A stretch of DNA of 64,000 nucleotides from Sporobolomyces roseus (lineage: Eukaryota; Basidiomycota; Microbotryomycetes; Sporidiobolales; Sporidiobolaceae). Numbering within the stretch: the stretch's first letter is position 1; each line of letters begins with the position of its first letter. The stretch covers positions 3,410,001-3,474,000 of the forward strand of contig JADILM010000001.1 of NCBI GenBank assembly GCA_016617785.1, written 5' to 3'. Shown here one piece after another: positions 32,372 through 44,893 of the stretch. Below the pieces are notes generated by a model that made no database searches, was not told the origin of the DNA, and was given only the letters and a program-made list of their open reading frames with translations. Both the position numbers and the translations under genes were made by a program.

Positions 32372-32527
32372 GTTTGTAAATAGATCTCTTGTCTTGAACG
32401 ATTGATCTAGAGGTTCTTGTGAGTCGATGTGAGAGGTAGAGATCAAGGAGACTTTTGTTTTCGTTTCGTCATTTGACGAAACTTGACTTTCTCCCTCTCA
32501 CCTCTCAAGACTCCTCCAATCGATAGT
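32372..32527. promoter_or_regulatory. Compact bidirectional promoter, CHO1 and AIG1-family gene
   Basis: 156 bp between divergent start codons of two ER-membrane lipid enzymes. No TATA-like box. A shared promoter is inferred from position. Confidence 0.5.
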
Positions 32528-33671
32528 ATGGCGTTCCCAGAGACTGTTCCCCGGTCGACTCCCGCTATCGCACTTCACCTCGTAGCTTTCGCCTCGCTGT
32601 GTTGGTCGTTTCATCAACTGTTCAAACCCTCGCCTATCTCGGACTTCATGAGGAGTCAGTACGGGGGACAATGGCAATATTTGACAATCCTATCGTACGT
32701 CTCTCCTCCCTCGCACCCTTCTCCCCCGTCTCCCCCGGAACCCCTTTGCGAAACGTTCGGGATTTCGATTTCTTCGCTCATCGGCGACTTACGCTGTCGA
32801 CTGGGCTGCCCGCCAGTCTATGATGTCTCTCATCTGACCTCGGCTGATGCTGCTCTTCCTTTGACGTGATCACAGTCTCGGGATTTCCTGGTTGACTTTC
32901 GCTTTCGCCCTCCTCAAGGACGTCTTCCCCTCGGTCAACTTCTTCGCACGACTCAAGACCTCCCTCGCAATTCTCGCTGTACCAGTCGAAGGATTCGTCA
33001 GCGTCATGTACTGGTCGTTGATGCTCATCGACCCATCCCTTCTCGTTCCTCCGAATCCCGATTTCTACCTCCCTCTCAAGCTCGATATCTCGATCCACGG
33101 TCTACCAGCAGTCTTCCTCTGGCTCGACTTCCTATGCTTCTCTCCGCCGTTTCCAAAGGCCGCGAGACCGTTGGCCCTTTCGACGACCGCTGTCGTCGCT
33201 TACGTCTCTTGGATGGAATTCGCGGCTTCGAAGAATCAGGGTACCTTTCCCTACCCCTTCTTCAGTCAGTACACGTTCTTCTTCACCATATCGCTTCTCA
33301 AGGCTCCAACTGAACCGACTTTTGCTTCCTATTTCCGCAGACGAGATGACGAAACCTCAGCGTTACATCTTCTACCTTTTTCAAGTCCCCCTAGTCATCG
33401 GTAAGCTCCTTCTCAAATGACTTTCGAGTACCTTTAGCTCAATCGCACCCTTCGATGCAGGTCTCTTCAAAGCTGCCAATGGACTTCACCACCTGATTCG
33501 GTTCGTTTTTGTCCCCCTCTCGCACGTTCTGCATTCTCGAATGAAGAGACTGCTAATGCTTCTGTGATCGTCATTGACAGTGGTAACGATACGTCCAGAG
33601 AAGCCAAACACATTCAAGCGGCGGAAGCGAAAGCGAACAGGAAGATTAACGACTTGAAGAAGAGCAAGTAG
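32528..33671 (+). CDS. FAR-17a/AIG1-family membrane hydrolase
   Basis: Exons: 32528-32694, 32876-33264, 33341-33400, 33461-33500, 33581-33671; 248 aa with about six hydrophobic segments. In animals AIG1/ADTRP hydrolyse fatty acid esters of hydroxy fatty acids using a membrane-embedded Thr and His. Matching residues are visible: Thr53 in GGQWQYLTIL and His130 in LDISIHGLPAVFLWLDF. Other family blocks are MYWSLMLIDPSLL and NQGTFPYPFFNEM. The lysine-rich end (KANRKINDLKKSK) may be an ER retention-type tail. The ATG at 32528 is the first in frame and leads directly into the first membrane segment. The fungal substrate is unknown. Confidence 0.88.
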
Positions 33672-34149
33672 AGCGTTCGAGTAGATAGAACTGCATTCAT
33701 CTCAATTGTCAATATCATAAGCCTACATTCAGTCAGACAGACTCGCCTATGCGGCTACGGGTCGGAAGTGACGAGGAGTGAACGATGAAGCAAAGAGGTG
33801 AGCTCGTAATTCGGTTCTTCTTGCGACATTTCATTCCACGGCTGAAGAAGCTCGCCAGCAGCAGCTTGCCCTTCTCAGAGCAGTCGCAGGCTTCCTTACG
33901 CTCTTCCAGAAGGCAACTTTTGAATTCTAGGAGATGCTCAAATTATCGTTCCCAGAGACGAACGAGACCTGCTCGAATTCTCGCTTTACATTTTCTGCCT
34001 TTCTTGCTTCTCCACTTCTGATCCCGATTGCACCCCTTCAGCCATCTCTACTCGACAACAGCTCGACGTCCCAGTAAGCCTTACTCAACCTCGAAAGCTA
34101 AAATCGATTATAGCTCGCCGCCGCGCCAACCCGATTCGATACCAACTCA
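33672..34149. other. Spacer with an interrupted reading frame
   Basis: Between two plus-strand genes. A frame open from 33802 to 33927 (QQLALLRAVAGFLTLFQKAT is part of its product) is closed by TAG at 33928 and then stays open to TAA at 34075. No donor lies at the TAG to remove it. It has no clear start. Possibly 5' leader of the next gene or gene debris. Confidence 0.3.
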
Positions 34150-35730
34150 ATGATAGAGACTCGCTCTACCTTCGACCCCGACTTTGAGCCTGTGCACAAA
34201 GCTAGAGATACAGCGCTGTTACTAGGCCCGCAGTGCGCTGCGTGGCAACTTTCGTTCTGCATTTATGGGATTTACTTGGGAATGTTCATTGTAGTAAGCA
34301 CCATCGTTCTTCAACTCAAACTGTATTATGCCCTTCTTCTTCTTCTTGCGTACTGACACACTCCTCCTGCTCTTTCGGCTATCTAGACTGTCAGAGGGGA
34401 CACATATTCGAAATTCGCTCGAGAAGTGAAAGCGACGACGTGGTTGGTATTTGCTCTGGTGTCGGCTTACAATATACTCGCTTTCCTCGATAACTTCTAC
34501 TGGATGAGTGAGTCCGACTTTTGCTCTTCCTCCTGTTGAAAGAGGCTGAAATTGACTCTTCTTCTGTTGCCGCTCGTTCGTTCGTGGCATCGCAGTTACG
34601 ATTGATCGCGATCCAGCTCGTATCCTCGTCGGTTGGCCAGTAGATTTCATCATGCCATTATCAGCTGGGCTGTGTAGTATTGTCTCTCAAGGATTTTTGA
34701 GCATTCGAGCTTCGGTCGTAAGATTTATCGCTCGTTCTCTCGACTCGACAGATCATTGACTTCCTTCGCCTGAAACTAGCTCATTCAACGACAGTGGCTT
34801 CGCAATATGTTCCTATTGTCGATGTGTGTGTTATCACTAGCTTCCTTCGTTGGGAGTATTCTTGTAACGGCTACTGCTTTCCTCGTGAGTTCTCCGAAAG
34901 CTCCCCGAAATGACCGAGTACTGAGATGGATCTTCGACGATAGATATGGAAGGATACGATTCACAGAATCTCGATAGGGTATAACAACAGTGTAGCTATG
35001 TGGCTTTGGACGAGTGCAGCAACCGACATCTCGATTTCGATCGCATTGTACCTCTCGCTGAAACAACGAGTCGGGATCATCAAGGAAGTCGACGGAGTCC
35101 TCAATCGTCTCATCTTCGTAGCACTTCAGACGGCATCATACACAGCGATTCCAGCTTTGGCAGGAGGTGAGCGAGGAATCTCTCAGCTCAGTCTCGCATC
35201 GAGAGTTTGCTGACAATGTATTTGATCGCCCACCTCAGCTATTCTCTCCTTGCTTTACGACGACGAATCGGCTTACTCGCTTGTCCATTTCGCTTTCTGG
35301 AGTAAGTCGAGCTTTCTCTAATTTCTTCTCTCTCGCTCTCCGAATTGATCCCTCGTCGATTCTCACAGTGCCGCTGCCGAGTTGTTACGCAATTTCCCTC
35401 TACACGACTATCGGGACTCGGGAGATGATCGAGAACCATCTCTCGACAGCTCCTCCTTGGGATCCCTCTCAACCTGGTTCTCCCATTCGACATCCTCTCG
35501 CAGAAGTAGCGCCATGGAGCTACCGTAACTCGAGAGCGATCTTCTCACCGGCTCTCGCCGTCTTGACTGGATCAGCACCAGATCGTGAGAGCTCATCAGG
35601 GGAGGAGGATCGCGCGAGTTCGGGTAAAGAGAGGAGGAAAGAAGAGGAGAAACAAGCGGCAAAGGAGAGGGAGAGAGCAGAGGAGGAAGCGCAGAGACTC
35701 ATTGATAATCGAAGGGCGATTTGGTGGTGA
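34150..35730 (+). CDS. DUF6534-like seven-pass membrane protein
   Basis: Exons: 34150-34293, 34387-34507, 34596-34717, 34795-34884, 34944-35166, 35239-35301, 35369-35730; 374 aa. About seven hydrophobic segments, then a cytosolic-type tail rich in Glu, Arg and Lys (GEEDRASSGKERRKEEEKQ). The block DGVLNRLIFVALQTASYTAI followed by a membrane segment and LPSCYAISLYTTIGTRE matches the C-terminal DUF6534 layout of the large Agaricomycete-type 7TM family of unknown function. The internal block GWPVDFIMPLSAGLCSIVSQ is also typical. Ligand and role unknown. The third exon donor can be read as gtcgta or gtaaga, shifting only one codon; I chose gtaaga. Confidence 0.75.
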
Positions 35731-35808
35731 TTGAACGAGTGTTGCTTTAAAGCCGGTGATAACGAACGTTGTGGTCGAAAGTAGAACACAGTCCACGATT
35801 CTCTTTGG

Positions 35809-35874
35809 CTCTGTTCTTTACTCTCACTCTGTTCTTTACTCTCACTCTGTTCTTTACTCTCACTCTGTTCTTTA
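35809..35874. repeat. 18-bp tandem repeat, about 3.7 copies
   Basis: Unit CTCTGTTCTTTACTCTCA repeated exactly three times (35809-35862) with a 12-base partial fourth copy to 35874. It lies in the 173-bp gap between the converging DUF6534-like and MPDU1 genes, so it is probably in one or both 3' untranslated regions. On the minus strand it would read as Ser-Glu-Ser-Lys-Glu-Gln repeats, but that frame is not part of a gene. Confidence 0.9.
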
Positions 35875-35903
35875 ATGTTACAAAGTATCTGAATATCATT
35901 CAT

Positions 35904-37138
35904 CTAATCAAGTTTCCTAACATACCTAGCACTAGCGGGAGAACTCGTTCTGCCAGGAGTTGCCTTCCTCACTGGAGTTCCCTGAGCAGATTCGCCAGGT
36001 GCTCGTCCGATTCCAATCTCCGGTACAGCTTTCTTTTCCGTAATAGCCTCGTACTTGCTTTCCTCTACTTTCGCTCCGACTTTCGCCTCCTTGTTTCCCG
36101 AGTAGACGAGGTATTGAATCGCGATGACCGCGTTCAATAGTGCCGCTCCAGCGAACCCTGCGATGAGTAGAGGATCGTTCGTCTCGGTCATCGAGGTGAA
36201 GACACGTGCGAGGCACCCAGCGAGCGAGTTGAAGACGAGGAATGCTGAAAGTTGACCAGTTGAACCATCGCGGTAGTTGGAGAGGATTTGGGGAACCTTA
36301 GATGATAAGGAGAGGGGGATCGTGAGCGTTTGCATAGTCGAGAGGAGATTTGCGGGAACGAGAGATGGAGAGGAGAGGGAGTAGGCGAAGAAAGAAAATG
36401 TCGCTGCGATGGGGAGGAGTCGACTGAGTGTTGGTCCTGGGTTGTAAGCGGTGATGAGAGTGATCAGGACCGCCTGTGGAGAATCGCTGGGTCAGCTTAG
36501 TCGAGGCAGAGCAATCTCAAAAACGCACATTTTGAGCGAGTAAGAAGATCATTTCTCCGTAAGTGCTGAGAGGGAAACCGCTTCGGACGTTGTAAGCGAC
36601 CGTGATAGCCGTCGCTGCAGTGTCGAGGAGGTAACTCGAAAGACTCAGGCCTCGAGCGGACTTGGACGAGACGACGGAAATGATTTGTGGAACCTTGATA
36701 ACACTACCGCCCAAGATGATCCCTACGCCTAGCAGTTTCGATACTGCCAGCTTGAGGCAATCGGACGAGTGAATGTCGGTGTTGTAGATCAAGGTGGTGT
36801 AGCATTCCTGCGAACAAAGAGGAACAAAACGAAATCAGTTCAACGAACGACGAGGCGCTCGTACTGCTTGTCCCTCGAGCTATCCACCCCCTCTATATCT
36901 CCTGACAACTCTCCATTCTGCTTCTGCTCCCTGCCTTCATGAACTCTCGTAGCTTCTCCCGAGTTCATCGCCGTTCTAGAAATCCCTGTCCCGACCGTGG
37001 AGCAGCTTCACGGTGCTCGCAGCACTCCCACCATATAGCTCATAATTTCTGAGAGTGACTCACCTTTCCCAGGAGAGCTTCCAGCGGGTCTGAGACGAAA
37101 GTTGGGAGATTTCGAGTGATCGGTCGAAGTGCGTCCAT
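35904..37138 (-). CDS. Mannose-P-dolichol utilization protein MPDU1 (PQ-loop)
   Basis: ER multi-pass protein needed for use of dolichyl-phosphate mannose and glucose in N-glycan and GPI assembly. Exons (high to low): 37064-37138, 36529-36807, 35904-36473; 307 aa (human 247). The two diagnostic PQ-loops are present: GSVIKVPQIISVVSSKSARG and LSSKVPQILSNYRDGSTGQL. A SWEET/PQ-loop layout of about seven membrane segments is visible. The C-terminal 55 residues are a charged Ser/Pro/Arg tail absent from short homologues. The first intron is 256 nt, long for this window, and could hide an unannotated exon. Start ATG 37138 gives the expected short N-terminus (DALRPITRNLPTFVSDPLEA). Confidence 0.92.
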
Positions 37139-37483
37139 GGTATGATACGATGTTTGACCTGCTTTAATGGGTTTCTGAACTACTGATGCTACTCTCGGGG
37201 CGGCTTCAGCGAGTATAGAGAGGTGGGAGGTGAATGGGAGAGGACAACTAGTTGACGATCTCTCTTGCTCTCCTACGTCTCACTCGATTTTCCCTACGAC
37301 ACTATTCATCTCTGTAGAGCAGCACAACACTCACAAGAACCCGGACAAGGCGATTAAGCGTGCTCCTCGAGCTCTCAAGTTTACTTCCTAGATCTCTGCT
37401 CGCTCGTTCCCCCGACGGTGAGTGCTTTTCCGCTGCTTCCCAGTGCGATGGAATGGGAGGGACTGACGATCTGATTCAGTAGC
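37139..37483. promoter_or_regulatory. Divergent intergenic region, MPDU1 and F-box-like gene
   Basis: 345 bp between divergent start codons. Pyrimidine-rich just upstream of the F-box-like ATG. No clear core element seen. Confidence 0.4.
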
Positions 37484-38975
37484 ATGTCGACTCGAAGCAT
37501 GCTGGACTCTCTACCGAACGAATTGAAGACGACTATCGCTCGGAAATGTTTCGAAGCAGATCAGAACTACAAGGAGCTCATGAAAGAGATGTCTGGCTGG
37601 GAGCAACTTCACCGTGACATCACAAGGCTCATATCGGACAACGCCAGGATTCATGGTCATTCGATTTACAATCTTTCGCTTGTCTCGAAAAATTGGCGCG
37701 AAATTACGGCGCCCTGGATCTTCAGAGTACGCAAAAGGTTCTCGAACCTCCAGCTCTACGACATAGCTGACTTAGACGTGACGACACTTGTAGAAGCTCC
37801 ACGTCGCCAAGGTTCTCGACCCAATCTTCGTCCTTTGCGTCAATCCACTTCGCTTCGAGTTCTTCGTCGAGGCGGACTTGGGCCCTGCCTTTGCTTCCTG
37901 CCCCTCCTACCATCAGAACATAGCCCTTCGTCACCTGGCAACTTCTGCTCGACTCACGTCTCTCTCAGTCGCGTCAACCAACTTCAAGCTTTTGACTCCC
38001 CCATCAGATCCGGTTTCGTCGGGATACCTGGCTCAAGCGCAACACGCTGTGATCCTTCGAGCGTTCGCCCGAATCACTGAGGTCACCTTCAGGGTTCACG
38101 GCAACTCGGAGTGGCCGTCATCCCGTCTACTGGAGATGTTCCCCAGGGTGCGAAACTTCTCGATTCAGATCCTTTCGGGCCGCGACAGGAATGAAGAAAG
38201 TCTCAAGAACTTGCGAGAAGGACTCACCTTCATGCCCGACGTGAAAGCACTCGAGATGAAGACGTCAACAGGCATTGATCTTTCACCGCTCTACTCCCCG
38301 ACAGCCCTCCTTCCTCCCCTCACCTCGGTCTTCATCTCTGCTATCAAAGTTCACCCCTCGATTCTCGATCTTGCGCAAGCCCTCTCCCAGTCACTCGAGA
38401 AGCTCACCCTCGAATTCACGATAGGCAATCACAGGGAGAACGAGTCGGATCTACGATTCCTAGATCATCACTGCTTCGAGAAGCTCCACACCTTGTCCTT
38501 ACTCGGACCTCGTGCGACCGTCCAGCCCATCTTCAGTTCTGCCTCTTCTCGTCATCTCCCTTCGCTCCGGTACCTGCACCTCGCATTCGACTACTTCCAG
38601 GTCGACGAAGACGTCGAAGAAGTACCGGACAAGCTGCTCAATCTCAAGCAGTTCGATCGTCTCAGGTTCTTCGAGTTGGTGGATCGCAAATGGACTATCG
38701 ACGAAAGTCAACGACTGGACTTGGAAGATTACGCTGAGAGCATCGGGCTCGTGGGCCTTGTAGGAGACAAGGGTGCGCCATTCGATTCCATGGTGCTTTG
38801 GGACAGTGACAAACAACGGCCAGTCTGTGAACCGTCCGAAGCTGTCCTGCGCATTCAAGAGTTCCTGGAAGAAAGGGTCGAAGAAGCGAGATGGAGTAAA
38901 ACTGATGCAGAGTGGTACCGCTTGGTAGCGCTCCTACGTCCGCTTGAGCTGGAAAGGGTTGCGATCATGGCTTGA
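37484..38975 (+). CDS. F-box-like protein
   Basis: Two exons, 37484-37726 and 37794-38975; 474 aa. The N-terminus has the F-box pattern: MLDSLPNELKTTIARKCFEA, then after a short insertion SLVSKNWREITAPWIFRKLHV. The rest is a Leu-rich, irregular repeat region (LLEMFPRVRNFSI, FEKLHTLSLLGP, LPSLRYLHLAF, FDRLRFFELVD) like fungal F-box/LRR proteins that choose SCF ubiquitin-ligase substrates. Such families expand quickly in basidiomycetes, so the substrate cannot be guessed. The 67-nt intron sits directly after the F-box; the alternative read-through frame lacks the F-box link. Confidence 0.8.
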
Positions 38976-39152
38976 GGAAGGACTTCTACATTGACTCTGT
39001 AAGTCGTCGCTCGCTTCTTCCTTCGCTCATTCGAACCTGACCTGACAAGCGCTCTCGCAGTCCATTAGCCTTCCCTCTCCTCGCTCGAATTACCTCTCAC
39101 TCTCACGCTAAATCTACGAAAACTTGTATTTACACTATTCTGTAACCTTTCT

Positions 39153-40013
39153 TCACGCTTCTACGATATCCCAATTACCATTCTTCCTACAAGCCTTGAG
39201 TCCTATCGGTCCGTACCCCGCTACTCCTGGCAATTCACCTTGTTTCTTAAACCAAGTCGTGCAGTATCGAGAGTTGTTCGCTTGGATTCGACAGGATGAG
39301 TCGATGTTGCCGGGTGTTGAAGAACACAAAGAACATGTGACAGTGAACTAGACGAGGGAGAGAGATTGAGTGATTGCGAGAACAAGGGAGATAGTTCCTG
39401 AGAAAAGCTTACGATTGATTCGTCTCCTTCGCAAGAACCCGTCGTCAAGACTCTTCCCTTTTGAGAAACGAGACAATGTTGACCTTTCTCCTGATCCGCC
39501 AGATTCAATCGATAATAGTTTGCTCCCTTGGTTTTCGTCCTCGTCTTTAATTTGCTCGAGTCGACAGGAATGAAATAATACGCTCCGTTCTCTGGCGAGT
39601 CCGTACCGCTCTATCTCACTTCACAGATCAGCTTCTCTTCTATTCAGATTCGCGGAAGAGCGAGAATTGAAGAGGTACTCACGACGAAAACCGTTCCTCC
39701 CTCATCAGCATTTCCCGAATAAAAATCAGGTAACCACTCCCAAACGGCCGATCCTATCGTCGTAACGACATCTACAACATCCGTCAGCCGGGAGCTCATC
39801 TAGAGAGAGAGCGGATATTTGGGACTGACCATTTCCAGCGACAAAGATATTATACATTTGATCCTCTGCGAATGAGGGACTGCATGTTGTAGAATTAGCT
39901 CTCTCTTTCAGTGAGAGACGTTGAGTGGGTAGTGTCGAGCCGAAAGTTGGAGTCGCGAAGAGGAGGAAGAGAGTGCTTGTGGAAAGGCAGGCTTGAAACG
40001 ATAGATATCGCAT
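39153..40013 (-). CDS. Secreted cysteine-containing protein
   Basis: Exons (high to low): 39830-40013, 39683-39771, 39413-39610, 39153-39347; 221 aa. The N-terminus is a clear signal peptide (MRYLSFQACLSTSTLFLLFA, likely cleaved near residues 25-30). The mature part has spaced cysteines (STTCSPSF, GQHCLVS, GSCEGDE, VTCSLCSSTPG, SSCRIQ, RYCTTWF, KACRKNG), consistent with several disulfides, and no membrane segment. The middle block GAYYFIPVDSS...RLNLADQEKGQHCLV looks beta-rich. No enzyme motif or GPI tail seen. Secreted proteins of this type in fungi include wall proteins and host-interaction effectors; the role is unknown. The first exon has ATG at 40013 leading straight into the signal peptide. 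Confidence 0.8.
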
Positions 40014-40449
40014 GACTTGACGAGATTGAAGCAGCACTTGAATGAGCGAGACAGAGTGAGAGGAGACGAGAAGGAAAGGGAGAAAGGGTAACGGTTTCGT
40101 CACATACTTTTTCGGGATTCAGAGCTGGAGAGGGGGGGAAAACCGAAAACAGGAAAGTCGAAATTTAACTTCGCGACGTGACGTGTCAGTAACGCTCGAG
40201 AAGCCCAAAGGGAGGATCCAACTCTTCGTAACGACGACCTTTTGACGAAGATCCATGGGAGACAGGACCGCACTGATGAGAACGAAGAGGAAGACAGGTT
40301 CAACTTTTTCGTGATGAGCGTGATCACAAAGTCAGAGAAATCGACTTATAACTTGCGAGACGAGAGGAGCCGATAGAGTGTCCGCTCCGACTCGTCGAGA
40401 AACGAATGAGGCAGCGAGATAGCCTTATCAACTAGCGAATCGACGGATC
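40014..40449. other. Spacer upstream of the secreted protein gene
   Basis: About 436 bp between two minus-strand genes; the promoter of the secreted protein gene should lie here. A homopurine G run (40133-40138) is visible. No gene seen. Confidence 0.4.
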
Positions 40450-41844
40450 TCATTGCGCTCTATTATACTTGACCAAATCATCGAACTTCACTTGAGATCC
40501 ACCAAAGATATCCAGCGCACTACAGATCGAGTCATTCCGATCAGTCCCACCCGTTTCTTCAAAATAAGGAGAGAGAAGGAAAAGAAAGAGCTTACCTTCC
40601 ATAAGTTAGATCAACTTTTCCTTTCGATAATCGATCAACCGTTGATAAATCGTCGACACCTGCAAAGAGGGGAGGAAGATAGAGTCAGCACGGTGAAGTG
40701 AGTAGATGGACGACTCGTCGCGTAGCTCACTCTTGGCTCCTCCAGCGTAAGTCGTTGGTATCTTGACCCATTCTCCCAATTCTATCGGAGGCGTGAATTT
40801 TGTCAGCTAACGAGGATTGACGGAGACACAAGACGAGACGCACTCTCTACCAACTCTTCATCGATCCCTTGACATAACCCCTCGACATCTGCAGCGTGGA
40901 TCAAGAATTCGCTGTCGAACAAAGCATCAGATCCGAGTGAAAGGTCGGCAAGGAAACGAGCGGTACTCACGAGCAGTACTCGGACAGTAGATCGAGAGAC
41001 TCTGCAACGAGGCAGGGTCGAGATCAGCCCGGCTAAGCCTGGAGGAGAACGAGCGAGCAATGGACACACCTTGATTCACTTCCATATCTGTCAGATCCTG
41101 CCATCTGTTCATCGCCACTACCCACTTGTTATCCCTCCTTCGACAGCTGTCAGAACAAGCACATTGTCAATCGAAGAATGGGTAAGTATGAGGGAAAGCT
41201 GCGAACCTAACATCTACGACTAATCTCTCTTTCCCAACTTTCTTCGCCAGCCGTTGTAGTCGTTCAAGATCAAACTTTGCTTTCGGGAACAAGTATGACG
41301 TTACAATGACCTGCGCGATGTCGAACAATCTCATCAGTAAGAGAGCAGGACACACGAGTGAAAGTTTGTGAAGCGAACCTTTTCCGCACCTGCATCAATC
41401 CATTCCTGAGCGTTATCTTCAGTGATACCTCCTCCAACATGCATTCCATCTACACGAATGACGTCCTATCAGTATTTTCGAAGCCTATCGTCGTGGGACA
41501 GAGAAGTCGTCGAGAAAGGAGAAACTGAAACTCACTTTTCCATTCCCTAAGAGCCGCTCTCGCAGCTTGATCGTTACCCGGACCCAATTTGATGACATGT
41601 CCACCAGTCAACTCGTTCTCTCTATACAATTTCGCATAGAACTCTGCGGGTTTCCTAAGTTGCGAAATCAAGAAAACGAATTCGGATTAGCGTGGGGAGG
41701 GGGTCAAGGCGAACGAAGGAAGGGGAGAGCTTACGCCGATACAAAGTTTGTACGTAGGTCTTGAGTGTCGAGAGTACCTCCTACTATTTGCTTTACTTGT
41801 CCGTTGTGAAGGTCGATGCAAGGTCGGAAAACACTTCGAGGCAT
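40450..41844 (-). CDS. HIS6: ProFAR isomerase (histidine biosynthesis)
   Basis: Phosphoribosylformimino-5-aminoimidazole carboxamide ribotide isomerase, fourth step of histidine synthesis, an Amadori rearrangement in a TIM barrel. Exons (high to low): 41735-41844, 41536-41654, 41379-41449, 41207-41310, 41070-41146, 40971-41001, 40844-40911, 40731-40781, 40596-40659, 40450-40519; 254 aa. The N-terminal catalytic Asp is in [18 protein letters not shown]. Phosphate-binding and barrel blocks are [59 protein letters not shown] (second acid) and [14 protein letters not shown]. Ten exons in 1.4 kb make this the most fragmented gene here; every junction is in phase. It shares a roughly 300-bp divergent region with the HAT2/MSI1-like gene. 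Confidence 0.96.
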
Positions 41845-42143
41845 GATTCAGCTTGACTCGAGTTCGCTCTGGATTGGGGGGAGTGAGTGTAGTTAGCTTA
41901 TCAAAGCGATGAGGCAGTCTAAGCTAGTCGAGTGTGGAGTGAGAGAGAGCCAAAGGGAGGGAATCTTTCAAAGGTTGACTTTCTCCATCATTCTCACATC
42001 TCTCGCTTGCGTTTCAACATCTAGATCAATCAATTCAACTCCTACAAGACTTGGAATAACCGCGCAAGCTGTCCCAAACGAATCCGACCTTTCTCCCCTC
42101 TTTCTAGTTTTGACCCGTTAAAGTCGCGTCTTCCTCGTTCAGG
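41845..42143. promoter_or_regulatory. Divergent intergenic region, HIS6 and HAT2/MSI1-like gene
   Basis: 299 bp between divergent start codons. The sequence TTGACTTTCTCCATC lies near 41974, but I see no clear Gcn4-type TGACTC element on HIS6 beyond a TTGACTCG at 41852. A general amino-acid control site is possible, unproven. Confidence 0.35.
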
Positions 42144-44135
<1,992 letters not shown>

Positions 44136-44893
44136 ACAACCGAGAGCTTGAGGCATTCGTCTTGTAACGCTTGATGTACTTCTACAGGCGACTCGAAGGC
44201 AGAACGCGAGAGGGAGAGAAGGAAGAAGTTTGAGTTTCCGAAGATTTCGCGAGATGCTCGATTCTCGCCTTTCGCTTGCGGCTTCGCTCAGCTTTCGATC
44301 TCTCTTTGGAGCACACCGACAATCTGGACGTTGAAAGTGAAAAGCGTTCGAGGTTGCGAAACTTGCAACTCTCTTCTCTCCTTTCTCTCTTCAACTCCAA
44401 ATGATGATCAACTCTCAACCAATCCGAATGACCACAGCAAAATCGCTCCTCTTTTAGTTAACCCAAACCATTTTCCTACTTCCTTTTCTCCTCTCCGTCC
44501 CTCTCGCTCTCTTCACTCTAGATCGAACCTCAAATTGACTCTCACTTGAAGTTGGTAGAGAACCGCTCTTCCGTTGGAAGTTCTGTGTATTCGCCGAATT
44601 TCTTGCTGTTAGGCTGTACGAGTGCTCGATCTACGAGTCGAGGGTGGGAGAAGGGAGACGGAGAATTGGAAGGAAAGGAATGGGACTTTTCGAGTTGAGC
44701 GAGGTCAACTAAAGTATGAGTAGAATCAAAACCCTAGTTTAGTTTGCAATCTGATGGAGTGCCCTTTCTCTTCGTCATGAAGTTGCGAAGAGGATAAAAA
44801 CTAGAAATTCAATTTTTGGAGGGAAGCTTCGCAACACTGAACTACATAACGAGAATACACAAACTTCCGACGACTACTAAGATGGGATAAGAT
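44136..44893. other. Convergent spacer, HAT2/MSI1-like and coronin
   Basis: 758 bp between two 3' ends. Contains two short inverted arms of the word TTCGCAAC/GTTGCGAA (44345-44365, 44769-44836). Open frames are short and uncharacterised. Nothing else seen. Confidence 0.4.

Noticed and set aside
35520..35903. Minus-strand frame with SESKEQ repeats
   Set aside because: The repeat peptide is just the 18-bp tandem repeat read in frame; the rest is antisense to the DUF6534-like exon.
37722..37934. Minus-strand frame opposite the F-box-like gene
   Set aside because: Antisense shadow, no domain, no splice or start context.
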